A stretch of 34,272 bases of DNA from Candidatus Kaiserbacteria bacterium (GCA_020428685.1 JAGQMJ010000009.1:1-34272); one strand, 5' to 3'; positions 23,489-31,600 are shown, numbered from the stretch's first letter. The notes: generated from the sequence alone by a model not told the origin. Made by a program: numbers and translations.

Positions 23489-23518
23489 GATTTTGAACTC
23501 AAGACCGTCTTAGGAGTT

Positions 23519-24718
23519 ATGGTAAGCAACATTCAGACTAATCCACTTTTATACGCATACGTCGGGCTCATTATGCTGGGCTTTTTCTTTGTACCAGCGG
23601 TAGCTCAAGGTGCGAGTCAGGATGTCGGTGTCTGGATACCTTGGTGGTCTGAAGAAGCTGGTGTTAAAAGCGCCTCAAAAAATATTTCTGATATTGATAT
23701 TATTTACCCATTTGTTTTTGAGGTAAACAGCGATGGAAGCTTACGCAATCGTGTAGATTTTACTGATAGTCACTGGAAGAATTTACTTAAAAAAGCCGAT
23801 AAAAAGCGAGTAGATGTCATCCCTACTGTGGCCTGGTTTGATGGTGGTGCTATTCATGCGGTATTGAGTGACAAAAAGTCTAGAGAAAAGCATGTTAAAG
23901 AGATTGTTGAAATGGTCGACGAATATGATTTTGACGGGGTGAACATTGATTACGAATCAAAGCTCGGTGAGACGATAGATTATTATTCCGATTTTTTGGA
24001 GGAGCTAGAAGATGCTTTAGGTCGCCGTGATTTGACTTGTACAGTAGAAGCTCGTACTCCCCCAGAATCACGCTGGAAAGAAGTGCCTAAAGATATAAAA
24101 TACGCCAACGACTACAAAGCTATCAATAAGCATTGTGACTGGGTTGAGATTATGACCTACGACCAGCAAAGGGCTGATTTGAAGCTAAACGAAGAGCGTC
24201 GAGGGGTGCCGTACATGCCGGTGGCTGATATTGATTGGGTGGAAAAGGTGGTTGATTTGGCGCTCGAGGATTTTGATAAGGATAAGGTGATGCTTGGTGT
24301 CGCTACTTATGGACGTGCTTGGGATGTGACGGTTGCGGCCGATTGGTACAAGGATTATAAGTCCGTAGCTTCGCTCAACCATCCACGCATATTAGAGCTG
24401 GCCAAGAAATATGACGCACCAATCGGCCGCACCGAAGCCGGAGAAGCGGTGATAACCTACTTCCCTGAAGATTCTCCATGGAAAATATTCAATCAATTAC
24501 CAACTCCAAAAGGTACTCCAAAAGGTTTTGAGGCAGCTGCAAAAGCGCTCATGGTAGCAACATATGCCGATATAGAAATCCCGGTTCGATTCGTTTCTTG
24601 GAGCGACGCGGAGGCGATTGAGAGCAAGGTTGATTTGGCCAAAAAACTTAAACTAAAAGGAGTGGCGGTGTTTAAGGTAGATGGAGAAGAGGATAGCGAT
24701 TTGTGGAAAGTTATCTAA
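23519..24718 (+). CDS. Glycoside hydrolase family 18 protein (YaaH-like)
   Basis: The 399-residue protein has an N-terminal membrane segment or uncleaved signal (about 11-31) and then a GH18 TIM-barrel. The catalytic strand reads FDGVNIDYE (138-146), with E146 as the acid/base residue and N142 replacing the usual Asp of the DGxDxDxE motif, as in the spore-cortex enzymes YaaH/SleL. MTYDQ near 215 and GVATYGRAWD near 265 are further GH18 marks. It probably hydrolyses a GlcNAc-containing polymer such as peptidoglycan, outside the cell. The stop overlaps the stop of the convergent NUDIX gene by 4 nt. AGGAG lies only 2 nt before the ATG, too close for a normal ribosome binding site. Confidence 0.87.
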   Translation: MVSNIQTNPLLYAYVGLIMLGFFFVPAVAQGASQDVGVWIPWWSEEAGVKSASKNISDIDIIYPFVFEVNSDGSLRNRVDFTDSHWKNLLKKADKKRVDVIPTVAWFDGGAIHAVLSDKKSREKHVKEIVEMVDEYDFDGVNIDYESKLGETIDYYSDFLEELEDALGRRDLTCTVEARTPPESRWKEVPKDIKYANDYKAINKHCDWVEIMTYDQQRADLKLNEERRGVPYMPVADIDWVEKVVDLALEDFDKDKVMLGVATYGRAWDVTVAADWYKDYKSVASLNHPRILELAKKYDAPIGRTEAGEAVITYFPEDSPWKIFNQLPTPKGTPKGFEAAAKALMVATYADIEIPVRFVSWSDAEAIESKVDLAKKLKLKGVAVFKVDGEEDSDLWKVI

Positions 24719-25200
24719 TTTACTTTCAAAATTTTTTCAAAAAAGTACGTCTCGAGTTCTCGATAGACGTGCTTTTTTAAATCATCTGTCACGGAGATAG
24801 CTTCAGGAAAAGTGACCCACTTAAAGTCTGAAGCCTCATCCTCAGTAGCTCTCGTTAGGTCAATGTCGGCGTCTTCTTTCAGCTCCAAAAAGTACCATTT
24901 GTGGGCTTGTCCAAACCTTGACTTGCTGACATCGTCGACAGAATTTGTATCTTGGTAAATAGTCCAGTTTGGCATTTCAGTTACGCTGGAAAAGTCATCT
25001 TTAGTCAGACCAATCTCCTCCCTCAGTTCTCTCCAAAGGGTGGCTTCAGGTGACTCGTTCAAATCAATGCCGCCTTGCTGAAATTGCCAGATACCGATGG
25101 GGTACTGGGAGCGCTCAAACAAGACCACTTCGCCAGCCTGGTTGTAAATAACTGTACCGACTCCAGCTCTGAAAAAGCGAGTATCAATTTCTACTTTCAT
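24715..25200 (-). CDS. NUDIX hydrolase, RppH/Ap4A-pyrophosphatase-like
   Basis: The protein has 161 residues from ATG 25200 (a GTG 9 nt upstream is less likely). The Nudix box is complete: G43-x5-E49-x7-R57E58-L-R-E61E62-I-G64-L. The preceding WQFQQGGID is the sequence typical of RppH/IalA-type enzymes, which remove pyrophosphate from 5' mRNA ends or cleave dinucleoside polyphosphates. The rest (KWYFLELKEDAD, DFKWVTFPEA) fits this group. It is divergent from umuC, with a TATCAT box (complement of 25210-25215) 9 nt before the ATG, and its end overlaps the GH18 gene. Whether it acts on mRNA or on free nucleotides is unknown. Confidence 0.85.
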   Translation of the reverse strand: MKVEIDTRFFRAGVGTVIYNQAGEVVLFERSQYPIGIWQFQQGGIDLNESPEATLWRELREEIGLTKDDFSSVTEMPNWTIYQDTNSVDDVSKSRFGQAHKWYFLELKEDADIDLTRATEDEASDFKWVTFPEAISVTDDLKKHVYRELETYFFEKILKVN

Positions 25201-25209
25201 AAGGTCCAC

Positions 25210-25232
25210 ATGATAGCACGTCTTGGTATAAT
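25210..25232. promoter_or_regulatory. Divergent promoters for NUDIX gene and umuC
   Basis: Plus strand: TGgTATAAT ends at 25232, 6 nt before the umuC ATG. Minus strand: TGcTATCAT (complement ending at 25210) is 9 nt before ATG 25200. The two -10 boxes are only 11 bp apart. Confidence 0.6.
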
Positions 25233-25238
25233 CATTGT

Positions 25239-26501
25239 ATGGAAAATACTTGGGTCGGATTACTGGATTGTAATAATTTTTTCGTTTCTTGCGAGCGGCT
25301 GTTTAGGCCGGATTTGGTAGGGAAGCCGGTAGCAGTTCTTTCTAGTAATGATGGTTGTGTCGTGGCTCGCTCTCAGGAAGTAAAGGACATGAATGTCCCA
25401 ATGGGTGTCCCTTATTTTCAGATAAAGGACATTTTAAAAAAAGGCTCTGTTACAACGTTTTCTTCACATATATCTTTGTATCGTGATATCTCTAGAAGAG
25501 TGTTTGAAGTGATGAAAAGGGAGATGGGCCAAGTAGAGCAGTACTCGATAGATGAAGCATTTTTCATCTGCAAGGGCAGTTTTGCAGAGGTGGAAAATAT
25601 GATTGAGCAACTAAAAAACGTGATTGAAATGGAAGTTGGAATACCGGTTTCGATTGGTTTGGCGCACTCAAAAACACAAGCAAAATACGCTGCCTCTATG
25701 GCAAAGAAAAGTGCTGGGGTAAAGGTGTTAAACATGGAAGAATGGTCGACCATTATCACCGATATTCCTCTAGCCAAGATCTGGGGGGTCGGAGGTCAAA
25801 TGGAGCTAAAATACAAGGCAAATGGACTAGTGACAGTAGCTGATTATTTGGCATCGGACAAGCAAAGACTGGGAGCTATTTTTGGGGTCGTAGGTCAGAG
25901 ATTGTATGCAGAATTATCTGGCTATGCTAGCCCATCATTGGGCAGCAGTTCTTCAGCGCAGAAGAGCTTGATGAGCTCCAGATCTTTCAAAAACCCAACA
26001 GAAAACATCGATGTTTTAGCTGACGCCATTGCTTACCATGTACGCCATGTAGCGGCTGATTTACGTCGACTCAAGCTCAAAGCAAGCCTTATCAGGGTGA
26101 GTATAAACACTAGTAGACATGGTGATTTTATCCTTCGTGGAGGCACGCTCGACGTTGCTTTTAATGACTCAACCAATGATACTTTTAAACTGATGGCGGC
26201 AGCACAGAAGCTACTAAAACAACTATATGAAAACGATGTGCCGTATAAAAAAGTAGGTGTAGTGGTCAGTGATCTTGTTGATTCTAATGGTCAGCAGGGC
26301 AGCCTATTTGTGGAGGAAGAGGTTACAAGAAAGCAGGATAGACTGATGGAAATTATTGATAATTTAAATACAGGCAAAAATAAGAATCTGGTGAAGCTGG
26401 GAACAAGGCTCCGAGCAAAAGAATGGCAGGGAAGACAAGACTCTTGTTCTCCCTCCTATACGACGCGCTGGTCCGATGTGGCTAGAGTGTCTGCAAAATA
26501 G
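25239..26501 (+). CDS. umuC: DNA polymerase V catalytic subunit UmuC
   Basis: The protein has 420 residues, the same length as E. coli UmuC. Y-family polymerase catalytic residues are present: D10 in LLDCNNFFVSCERLF, and D105/E106 in YSIDEAFF. The steric-gate region is F14-F15. GVGGQMELKYKANG (helix-hairpin-helix of the thumb) and the little-finger domain (SSSAQKSLMSSRSF onward) are complete. It performs error-prone translesion synthesis with UmuD'. It has its own leaderless promoter (TGgTATAAT). The gene is separated from umuD by a GH18 gene and a NUDIX gene, which is unusual. Confidence 0.94.
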   Translation: MENTWVGLLDCNNFFVSCERLFRPDLVGKPVAVLSSNDGCVVARSQEVKDMNVPMGVPYFQIKDILKKGSVTTFSSHISLYRDISRRVFEVMKREMGQVEQYSIDEAFFICKGSFAEVENMIEQLKNVIEMEVGIPVSIGLAHSKTQAKYAASMAKKSAGVKVLNMEEWSTIITDIPLAKIWGVGGQMELKYKANGLVTVADYLASDKQRLGAIFGVVGQRLYAELSGYASPSLGSSSSAQKSLMSSRSFKNPTENIDVLADAIAYHVRHVAADLRRLKLKASLIRVSINTSRHGDFILRGGTLDVAFNDSTNDTFKLMAAAQKLLKQLYENDVPYKKVGVVVSDLVDSNGQQGSLFVEEEVTRKQDRLMEIIDNLNTGKNKNLVKLGTRLRAKEWQGRQDSCSPSYTTRWSDVARVSAK

Positions 26502-26806
26502 TAATAGACATTTGTACTTGAATCTCCCTAAGCGCCATGTCCTCAAATAATCATTTTCACTATCTAAAACAACGATTTTATTAAGGAACAAAAGTCACAC
26601 GAGAAAGGTTATCAACAGCACATTTCGGACAGATGCTCAAAGACTTAGTATTATGTATTTAGATCGATTGAAGTGATGAATCTTACAAGGCTGAGTTTTT
26701 CTCAAATACGTAAACCAATTCATCATCTCCACAGAAACTTCAATCGATAGTTACTTCTACATTTTGGTAAAAGTAAGATTAGTTATTTAAAATAATATAT
26801 ATAAAC
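26502..26806 (+). other. 305-bp intergenic region before the major surface protein
   Basis: There is no ORF of note. It contains no obvious terminator for umuC. From 26626 on it holds a promoter-like pair (CGGACA at 26626-26631, 17 bp, TATTAT at 26649-26654), then a complex inverted repeat (26663-26748), a second hairpin (26751-26776), and an AT-rich stretch with a TAATAT box at 26793-26798, 8 nt before the ATG at 26807. Confidence 0.6.
26661..26776 (+). ncRNA. Candidate structured leader or small RNA
   Basis: The outer stem ATCGATTGAAGT (26663-26674) pairs with ACTTCAATCGAT (26737-26748). Inside it GATGAAT (26675-26681) pairs with ATTCATC (26718-26724), TTAC (26683-26686) with GTAA (26710-26713), and TGAG (26692-26695) with CTCA (26701-26704) around a T5 loop. 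A 12-nt bulge lies at 26725-26736. A second hairpin (TTACTT-C-TAC with GTA-A-AAGTAA) spans 26751-26776. A TATTAT box ends 6 nt before 26661. It may be the leader of the surface-protein message or a separate RNA. Confidence 0.45.
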
Positions 26807-27946
26807 ATGTTCGCAAATCCAACAAGTGTTGGCATTTCGCAACGAGTGGTCGCGACACTTGTTGCATGTGCGGTAGTGCTATTCTCAATCGGAGTTTACA
26901 CAACAGCACAAGCAGCTAACCTAACAGACATAAGTGACACTTTGTCAGACTCTGATGTTAGTGTGGTGTCAGATCACACCATCGCCTTCACAGTTCCAGC
27001 CGGATCACCAGGCTTACTGGCAACTGAGACCCTTACTATCACCTTCCCAGCAGGGTTCAATATGGGTTCGGTAGCATTCGGCGATGTTGACTTTAGTATT
27101 AACGCAGGAGACCAAACTCTTGCAGCTGCTCCATCAGGAGCAACTTGGGGAGCAGCAGTTGCTGGTCAAGTACTTACTATTACATCTGGAACCGGCGTTC
27201 TTAGTGCTGGTGATGTAGTAGAGATTCAAATTGGTACTAACGCAGCTGGTGGTTCAAATCAAATCACTAATCCAACTGCAGGATCATACGAGATTGTAGT
27301 TACAGCGGGGGCAGCAGACACTGGTCGCACACGTGTCGCTATCATAGATAATGTGTTAGTGACAGCAATTGTAAATACGTCTTTCGACTTCACTATCACA
27401 GGTCTAGCAACCTCAACTGCAGTAAACGGAACCTCAACTACTGGCTCAACTTCACCAACAGCAATTCCTTTCGGAGTTCTGACAGCTGGTGAGATCAAGT
27501 CACTAGCACAACGGTTAAATGTTTCTACAAACGCTCGTAACGGCTTCGTAGTAACAGTTGAAAGTGACGGAGATCTACAGTCATCTACAGGAGCTATCAT
27601 TGATAACTTTGATGACGGGTCAGACGTGTCTGATACAGGTACTGTCTGGAATGCTCCAGGTAACCTGATCGGTGATGAGACTACATGGGGTCACTGGGGT
27701 CTTACCTCAAATGACTCTGACCTAAACTCATTAGGCGGATTCTATTCTGGAGAATTTGGTGCCAACGAATTCGTTGCAGCATCAACTAGTCCACGAGCAG
27801 TCTTCCATCATGATGGTCCATCTGACGGAACAACAGCAAACATTGGTCAGTCTGATGTCTTGTACCAGGTAGAAATCACAGCTCTTCAAGAAGCGGCCGA
27901 TGACTACAGTACAACATTGACTTACATCGCTACTCCAACTTTCTAA
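26807..27946 (+). CDS. Probable major surface (S-layer-like) protein
   Basis: The 379-residue protein has a signal peptide (about 1-35, ending AQAA) and an otherwise Thr/Ser/Ala/Gly-rich, Lys- and Cys-poor beta protein with no membrane anchor. The first module (about 38-175; DTLSDSDVSVVSDHTIAFTV then TLTITFPAGF) is the Parcubacteria-type surface module also found at the N-terminus of the dockerin protein at 29637. The second half has SFDFTITGL, then NARNGFVVTVESDGDLQ, and ends TTLTYIATPTF. Codon use (AAC, TTC, GCA, ATC) is more biased than in neighbours, as in highly expressed genes. It has its own structured upstream region and a very strong terminator. Confidence 0.68.
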   Translation: MFANPTSVGISQRVVATLVACAVVLFSIGVYTTAQAANLTDISDTLSDSDVSVVSDHTIAFTVPAGSPGLLATETLTITFPAGFNMGSVAFGDVDFSINAGDQTLAAAPSGATWGAAVAGQVLTITSGTGVLSAGDVVEIQIGTNAAGGSNQITNPTAGSYEIVVTAGAADTGRTRVAIIDNVLVTAIVNTSFDFTITGLATSTAVNGTSTTGSTSPTAIPFGVLTAGEIKSLAQRLNVSTNARNGFVVTVESDGDLQSSTGAIIDNFDDGSDVSDTGTVWNAPGNLIGDETTWGHWGLTSNDSDLNSLGGFYSGEFGANEFVAASTSPRAVFHHDGPSDGTTANIGQSDVLYQVEITALQEAADDYSTTLTYIATPTF

Positions 27947-27956
27947 GTTGACTAGC

Positions 27957-27990
27957 AACAAAAAACCTCCTTCGGGAGGTTTTTTGTTTT
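27957..27990 (+). terminator. Very strong UUCG-loop terminator
   Basis: A perfect 14-bp stem, AACAAAAAACCTCC (27957-27970) with GGAGGTTTTTTGTT (27975-27988), closes a TTCG tetraloop and is followed by more T's. Typical of a highly transcribed gene. Confidence 0.95.
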
Positions 27991-28083
27991 GCTTAAACAA
28001 ATTATTGTGTACATAACATCAAAAATTATCTGCCTAAGGATGATATTATTGAAAGGTTAATTTAATTTATTGTGTTCAGATAT

Positions 28084-29169
28084 ATGCATACCTTCTCTAC
28101 TTCCCGGATGACAGCCGTAAAAGCTCTGTCTGCAATCATTGCTTTAGTTGGCCTTTTTGCTTCTAGTTTCTATGTTGCGTTTGCACAAGAGACTGGAATA
28201 AGTATTACTCCAGCTACCATTGAGGAGACTTTGGATCCGGGTGTAGAGAAGCAGTATAGTGTTTCTATCCAGAACTTGAACAAATCTGAGCAGACGTTTT
28301 ACTTATTCACCAGAAACATCTCTGGTGTGAGAGATGGAGGTATGCCTGTCTTTGCGCCGGACAATGGTGAAAAAACTGGCTACGAGCTGTCTGACTGGAT
28401 AAAGTTGCCTGTTACTGAGTTGCAAGTTCCTGGAGGCGGAGCTACTACCATGAACTTCACTTTGTCTGTGCCTGAGAACGCTTCACCGGGAAGTCACTTC
28501 GGCGGTATCTTTATTTCAGTCGATCCACCAAAGATTGAAAACAGTGGTGCGGCTGTAGGTTATCAGGTCGCAAACATTATAAGTATTCGTGTTTCTGGTG
28601 AAGCGGTTGAAAAAGCAAGCATTCGTCAGTTTTCAACCTCAAGATTTCTTTACGGTTCTCAAAATGTAGAATTCTTAGTTAGAGTAGAGAATACCGGTAA
28701 TGTGTTGGTGAGGCCAATGGGTCCACTTGAAGTGTTCAACATGCTCGGCAATAAAGTCGGCACAGTGATGTTTAATGAATCTCAATCGGGAGTTTTTCCG
28801 AATGACACAAGAGAGTTTGGTGGTATTAAATGGATGGGTGACTCTGTCGGTTTTGGGCGCTACGAGGCAATCTTGAGTCCTGTGTATGGAGACAGTGGTG
28901 CCAAGAAAACTATGTCCAGCACGGTTACGTTCTGGATTCTACCAATGAGCATTATTGGTCCGGCCCTCGGGGTGTTGGCTTTCATTTTGATATTTGCTTT
29001 TATATTTGTCCGAGTATATATCAAGCGTTCACTAGCTCATTTGAATCAGGGTAGGAGAGTGGTGCAGAGAAGGAGAAAGGGTGGATCTTCTGCGACTCTA
29101 CTGCTGGTGGTTGTGATGCTGACTGTGACTGCACTATTCCTCATTGTTTTGCTGGCATTGTTTGCTTAA
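28084..29169 (+). CDS. DUF916-like membrane surface protein
   Basis: The protein has 361 residues from ATG 28084 (a GTG at 28072 is in frame). A signal peptide (about 8-36, ending AFAQ) is followed by two Ig-like domains: ISITPATIEETLDPGVEKQY, then NLNKSEQTFYLFTRNI, and PENASPGSHFGGIFIS; the second around 165-275. This is the layout of DUF916/WxL-interacting proteins. A membrane segment (about 289-312), a basic cytosolic loop (RRVVQRRRKGG) and a final membrane segment (about 338-361) end it. Such proteins bind partner proteins or peptidoglycan at the surface. A TGaTATTAT box at 28041-28049 may be the promoter. First gene of the cohesin/dockerin group. Confidence 0.72.
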   Translation: MHTFSTSRMTAVKALSAIIALVGLFASSFYVAFAQETGISITPATIEETLDPGVEKQYSVSIQNLNKSEQTFYLFTRNISGVRDGGMPVFAPDNGEKTGYELSDWIKLPVTELQVPGGGATTMNFTLSVPENASPGSHFGGIFISVDPPKIENSGAAVGYQVANIISIRVSGEAVEKASIRQFSTSRFLYGSQNVEFLVRVENTGNVLVRPMGPLEVFNMLGNKVGTVMFNESQSGVFPNDTREFGGIKWMGDSVGFGRYEAILSPVYGDSGAKKTMSSTVTFWILPMSIIGPALGVLAFILIFAFIFVRVYIKRSLAHLNQGRRVVQRRRKGGSSATLLLVVVMLTVTALFLIVLLALFA

Positions 29170-29175
29170 AATCGG

Positions 29176-29181
29176 TACACT
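29176..29181 (+). promoter_or_regulatory. -10 box of the coiled-coil protein gene
   Basis: TACACT ends 8 nt before the ATG at 29190 and has no Shine-Dalgarno after it. Confidence 0.4.
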
Positions 29182-29189
29182 TTATAAGT

Positions 29190-29591
29190 ATGAAAAACTC
29201 AAACTACCATCGTGTGCTCAGAGTATCTGCGGTTGTTTGTGCCTTGGCTCTGGTATTTGAAAGTGGTCTGATAAACAGTTCGACTGCTCAGATATCTCGG
29301 GGTACTCATGCTTACTTGGCTAATGCTATCGGCATGTCTGCTTCTGTACAACCGACCGAACTCAATACTCTTACAGCGGCACTTACAGCAAAAGAGAGAG
29401 AATTGGCGGCAAGAGAGGCAGCACTGAGGGAGCGAGAAATATCAGTCGATTCTTCATCTGGTGGAATAGATAATTCTAACGCCACCTACATCATGGCTAC
29501 GATACTTTTTATCCTTCTGGTTTTGATTTTGCTAAATTACGCTCTTGATTATCTGCGGTCACGTGAACCGATGAGAATTAAAACTGTGTAA
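29190..29591 (+). CDS. Small exported coiled-coil membrane protein
   Basis: The 133-residue protein has a signal peptide or first membrane segment (about 10-33), a short extracellular part, a strongly amphipathic coiled coil (about 62-90, TAKERELAAREAALREREI), and a C-terminal membrane segment (about 100-118) with a basic tail. No family is recognised. The coiled coil suggests self-association or pairing with the coiled-coil tail of the cohesin protein, but there is no direct evidence. It lies between the DUF916-like and dockerin genes with short gaps (20 and 45 nt). Confidence 0.6.
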   Translation: MKNSNYHRVLRVSAVVCALALVFESGLINSSTAQISRGTHAYLANAIGMSASVQPTELNTLTAALTAKERELAAREAALREREISVDSSSGGIDNSNATYIMATILFILLVLILLNYALDYLRSREPMRIKTV

Positions 29592-29624
29592 TGCTCCTAA
29601 AAAGCAGTTATCGACAAGGTACAA

Positions 29625-29630
29625 TATAGT
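29625..29630 (+). promoter_or_regulatory. -10 box of the dockerin protein gene
   Basis: TATAGT ends 6 nt before the ATG at 29637; an overlapping TACAAT (29620-29625) is an alternative. Confidence 0.45.
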
Positions 29631-29636
29631 TACATT

Positions 29637-31544
29637 ATGAAAGCGGTGTACGAACAGTGGACACTGATATTAGGTATTTTGGCCTGCTTGTCTTTGGCGG
29701 TATTTTTTGCACTTTCTCCCAAGCTGACGATGGCTTTGAATATAATCGAGTACAAAGACGTCTTGAGTGACTCTGGTCCCGAGCATCAATCCAATCACAC
29801 TTTTGCTTTCAAAATTAACACAGACTTGTCACCTGGGTCAGTTATTGAAATAACTCCTCCAGCTGGTTTTGAAGTCTTGGCCACTACGACGTTTGGTATC
29901 AGGAATGTTGAGTTGTGGGTCGATGGTTCTCCTCGACCGGCGGCCACTACTGCCGCATCGGGTATTGATCAGGTGGAGATTACGACTGGCTCGCCTGGAT
30001 TTTTCCGTTACACATTGGCTCCTGATAGTGGTATTAGTTCCGGCAGTAGACTAGAGATGAGAATTGGTGAGCATACAACCGGCTCACTAGATCCGGTCAC
30101 GACTTTCAGTACAACTACTGGGACCACCACGTCGCAAGCAGACACTGAGCCAATAGTGAACTCTTCAGTGCTTGGTAAGCATGATGTTAAAATGGAAATT
30201 TATGACGGTGGCCTGGTGGCTAGTGCCGGTTTCGTTGTCTTCCTAAATGAGAAAGTGAAGTTGCCAAATATCGACACAACTGAAGAGATACCTCCGTATC
30301 GTTTCAATGGTTCGCCAACTAGTACGGTTGGTGGTACTACATTGAGTGTGGAGATATCGCTTGAGACAAATGAGTTTGCTATCTGCAGATACGCAACCTC
30401 CCCTGACGTTGCTTACGGGTCGATGACTCAGACGTTTTCAAATACTGGTTTAATCTTCCACTCTACGGTAGTAGCCGTGACACCTAATTCTCTTGCTCAG
30501 TTCTATGTTCGCTGTATTGACGATGAGGGTAACTTCAATATCGATGATTACTTGATTATGTTTACCGTTAATGATGTTCCGTCTGGTACATCAAACACGG
30601 ATGGAGACGTGAGTGGAGATGGATCCGGAAGCGGTAATGATGGCTCTGGTTCTGGTGACGGAGGAGGTGGAACTTCCGGGGTGGCTGATGGTGTAGCTCC
30701 ACTCGAAGGTGGTAGCAGTGGATCAGGTGGCTCCGGTGGAGGAGGAGGGGGAGGTTCTGGTGGGGATGCTGGCTCTGAGGCTGGAGGAGGTTTTGAGTCA
30801 GCTGATGCTCCCTACAGAAGTGGGGATGGTAAGGTGATTATTAATGGTTATGCGTACCCCCAAGCTGAGGTGGTGATTTTGGTGGATGGTAAAGAAGCAG
30901 CTACTACCAAGGCTGGTTCGACTGGTTCGTACTCGATTACTCTTGATGCGATCGCGCGAGGTGCTTATACTTTCGGGGTTTATGCCAAGGGTCCAAATAA
31001 GGTTAAGTCATCAACTTTTAGTACATCATTTACTGTTACAGGTGCACGAGCTTCAACTCTGTCGAATATCAATATTTCACCTTCAGTATTGGTTTCGCCA
31101 GATCCAGTCAACCCCGGCGAAACACTCACTGTGTCTGGATACGCACTGCCAAACGCAGTAGTGACGATTGAAAATTCAAAGATAAACACTCCTAGTACAA
31201 AGTTGCTGACAATTGATTCAAACAGTTCAGGAGCCTGGATAACTACTATCGATACAGGAGCATTTACAAAAGGTACTTACCAGATAAGAGCCAAGTCCGC
31301 TCAGGAAGGAGGGAAGTCAACCAACTTTTCTAACTACACATTCTATGGTGTGGGGCAGGAGGCTGATTTGCCGATAAATGCGGATTTGAATCGTGACGGG
31401 AAGGTGAACCTGGTGGACTTCTCGATTCTTCTTTTCTGGTGGAACACAAATGGGGGAGATTCAAATCCGCCAGCAGACATCAATCGTGACGGAAAAGTTA
31501 CTCTGACCGACTTCTCGATTCTATTGTTCAACTGGACCGGATAG
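29637..31544 (+). CDS. Surface protein with C-terminal dockerin
   Basis: The 635-residue protein has a signal/membrane segment (about 9-30) and an N-terminal surface module (KDVLSDSGPEHQSNHTFAF, EITPPAGFEV) homologous to the start of the protein at 26807. A beta domain (about 205-315), a Gly/Ser-rich linker (about 318-390) and two Ig-like modules (about 400-470 and 478-570) follow. It ends with a type I-like dockerin: two calcium-loop F-hands, DLNRDGKVNLVD (583-594) and DINRDGKVTLTD (614-625), each followed by FSILLF. All calcium ligands of both loops are present. Dockerins bind cohesins; a cohesin protein is encoded 550 nt downstream. Confidence 0.88.
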   Translation: MKAVYEQWTLILGILACLSLAVFFALSPKLTMALNIIEYKDVLSDSGPEHQSNHTFAFKINTDLSPGSVIEITPPAGFEVLATTTFGIRNVELWVDGSPRPAATTAASGIDQVEITTGSPGFFRYTLAPDSGISSGSRLEMRIGEHTTGSLDPVTTFSTTTGTTTSQADTEPIVNSSVLGKHDVKMEIYDGGLVASAGFVVFLNEKVKLPNIDTTEEIPPYRFNGSPTSTVGGTTLSVEISLETNEFAICRYATSPDVAYGSMTQTFSNTGLIFHSTVVAVTPNSLAQFYVRCIDDEGNFNIDDYLIMFTVNDVPSGTSNTDGDVSGDGSGSGNDGSGSGDGGGGTSGVADGVAPLEGGSSGSGGSGGGGGGGSGGDAGSEAGGGFESADAPYRSGDGKVIINGYAYPQAEVVILVDGKEAATTKAGSTGSYSITLDAIARGAYTFGVYAKGPNKVKSSTFSTSFTVTGARASTLSNINISPSVLVSPDPVNPGETLTVSGYALPNAVVTIENSKINTPSTKLLTIDSNSSGAWITTIDTGAFTKGTYQIRAKSAQEGGKSTNFSNYTFYGVGQEADLPINADLNRDGKVNLVDFSILLFWWNTNGGDSNPPADINRDGKVTLTDFSILLFNWTG

Positions 31545-31586
31545 TAAAACTGTGGGTAACAACACGTATTAAAAATAAATTCTCAG

Positions 31587-31592
31587 TATAAT
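31587..31592 (+). promoter_or_regulatory. -10 box of the Hsp20 gene
   Basis: A consensus TATAAT ends 8 nt before the ATG at 31601. Confidence 0.6.
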
Positions 31593-31600
31593 AATTAAGT

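Noticed and set aside
23004-25238. Common SOS (LexA) box before umuD and umuC
   Set aside because: Both upstream regions contain TAGCAC, but no dyad of a known LexA type is present, so chance is a fair explanation.
26663-26748. Integron attC-like recombination site
   Set aside because: The fold has a bulge like attC, but no core R/L box sequences, no integrase and no cassette array are present.
30590-30800. GGA/GGT-rich tandem DNA repeat
   Set aside because: It is in frame and encodes a Gly/Ser linker inside the dockerin protein; codons vary, so it is selected at the protein level.
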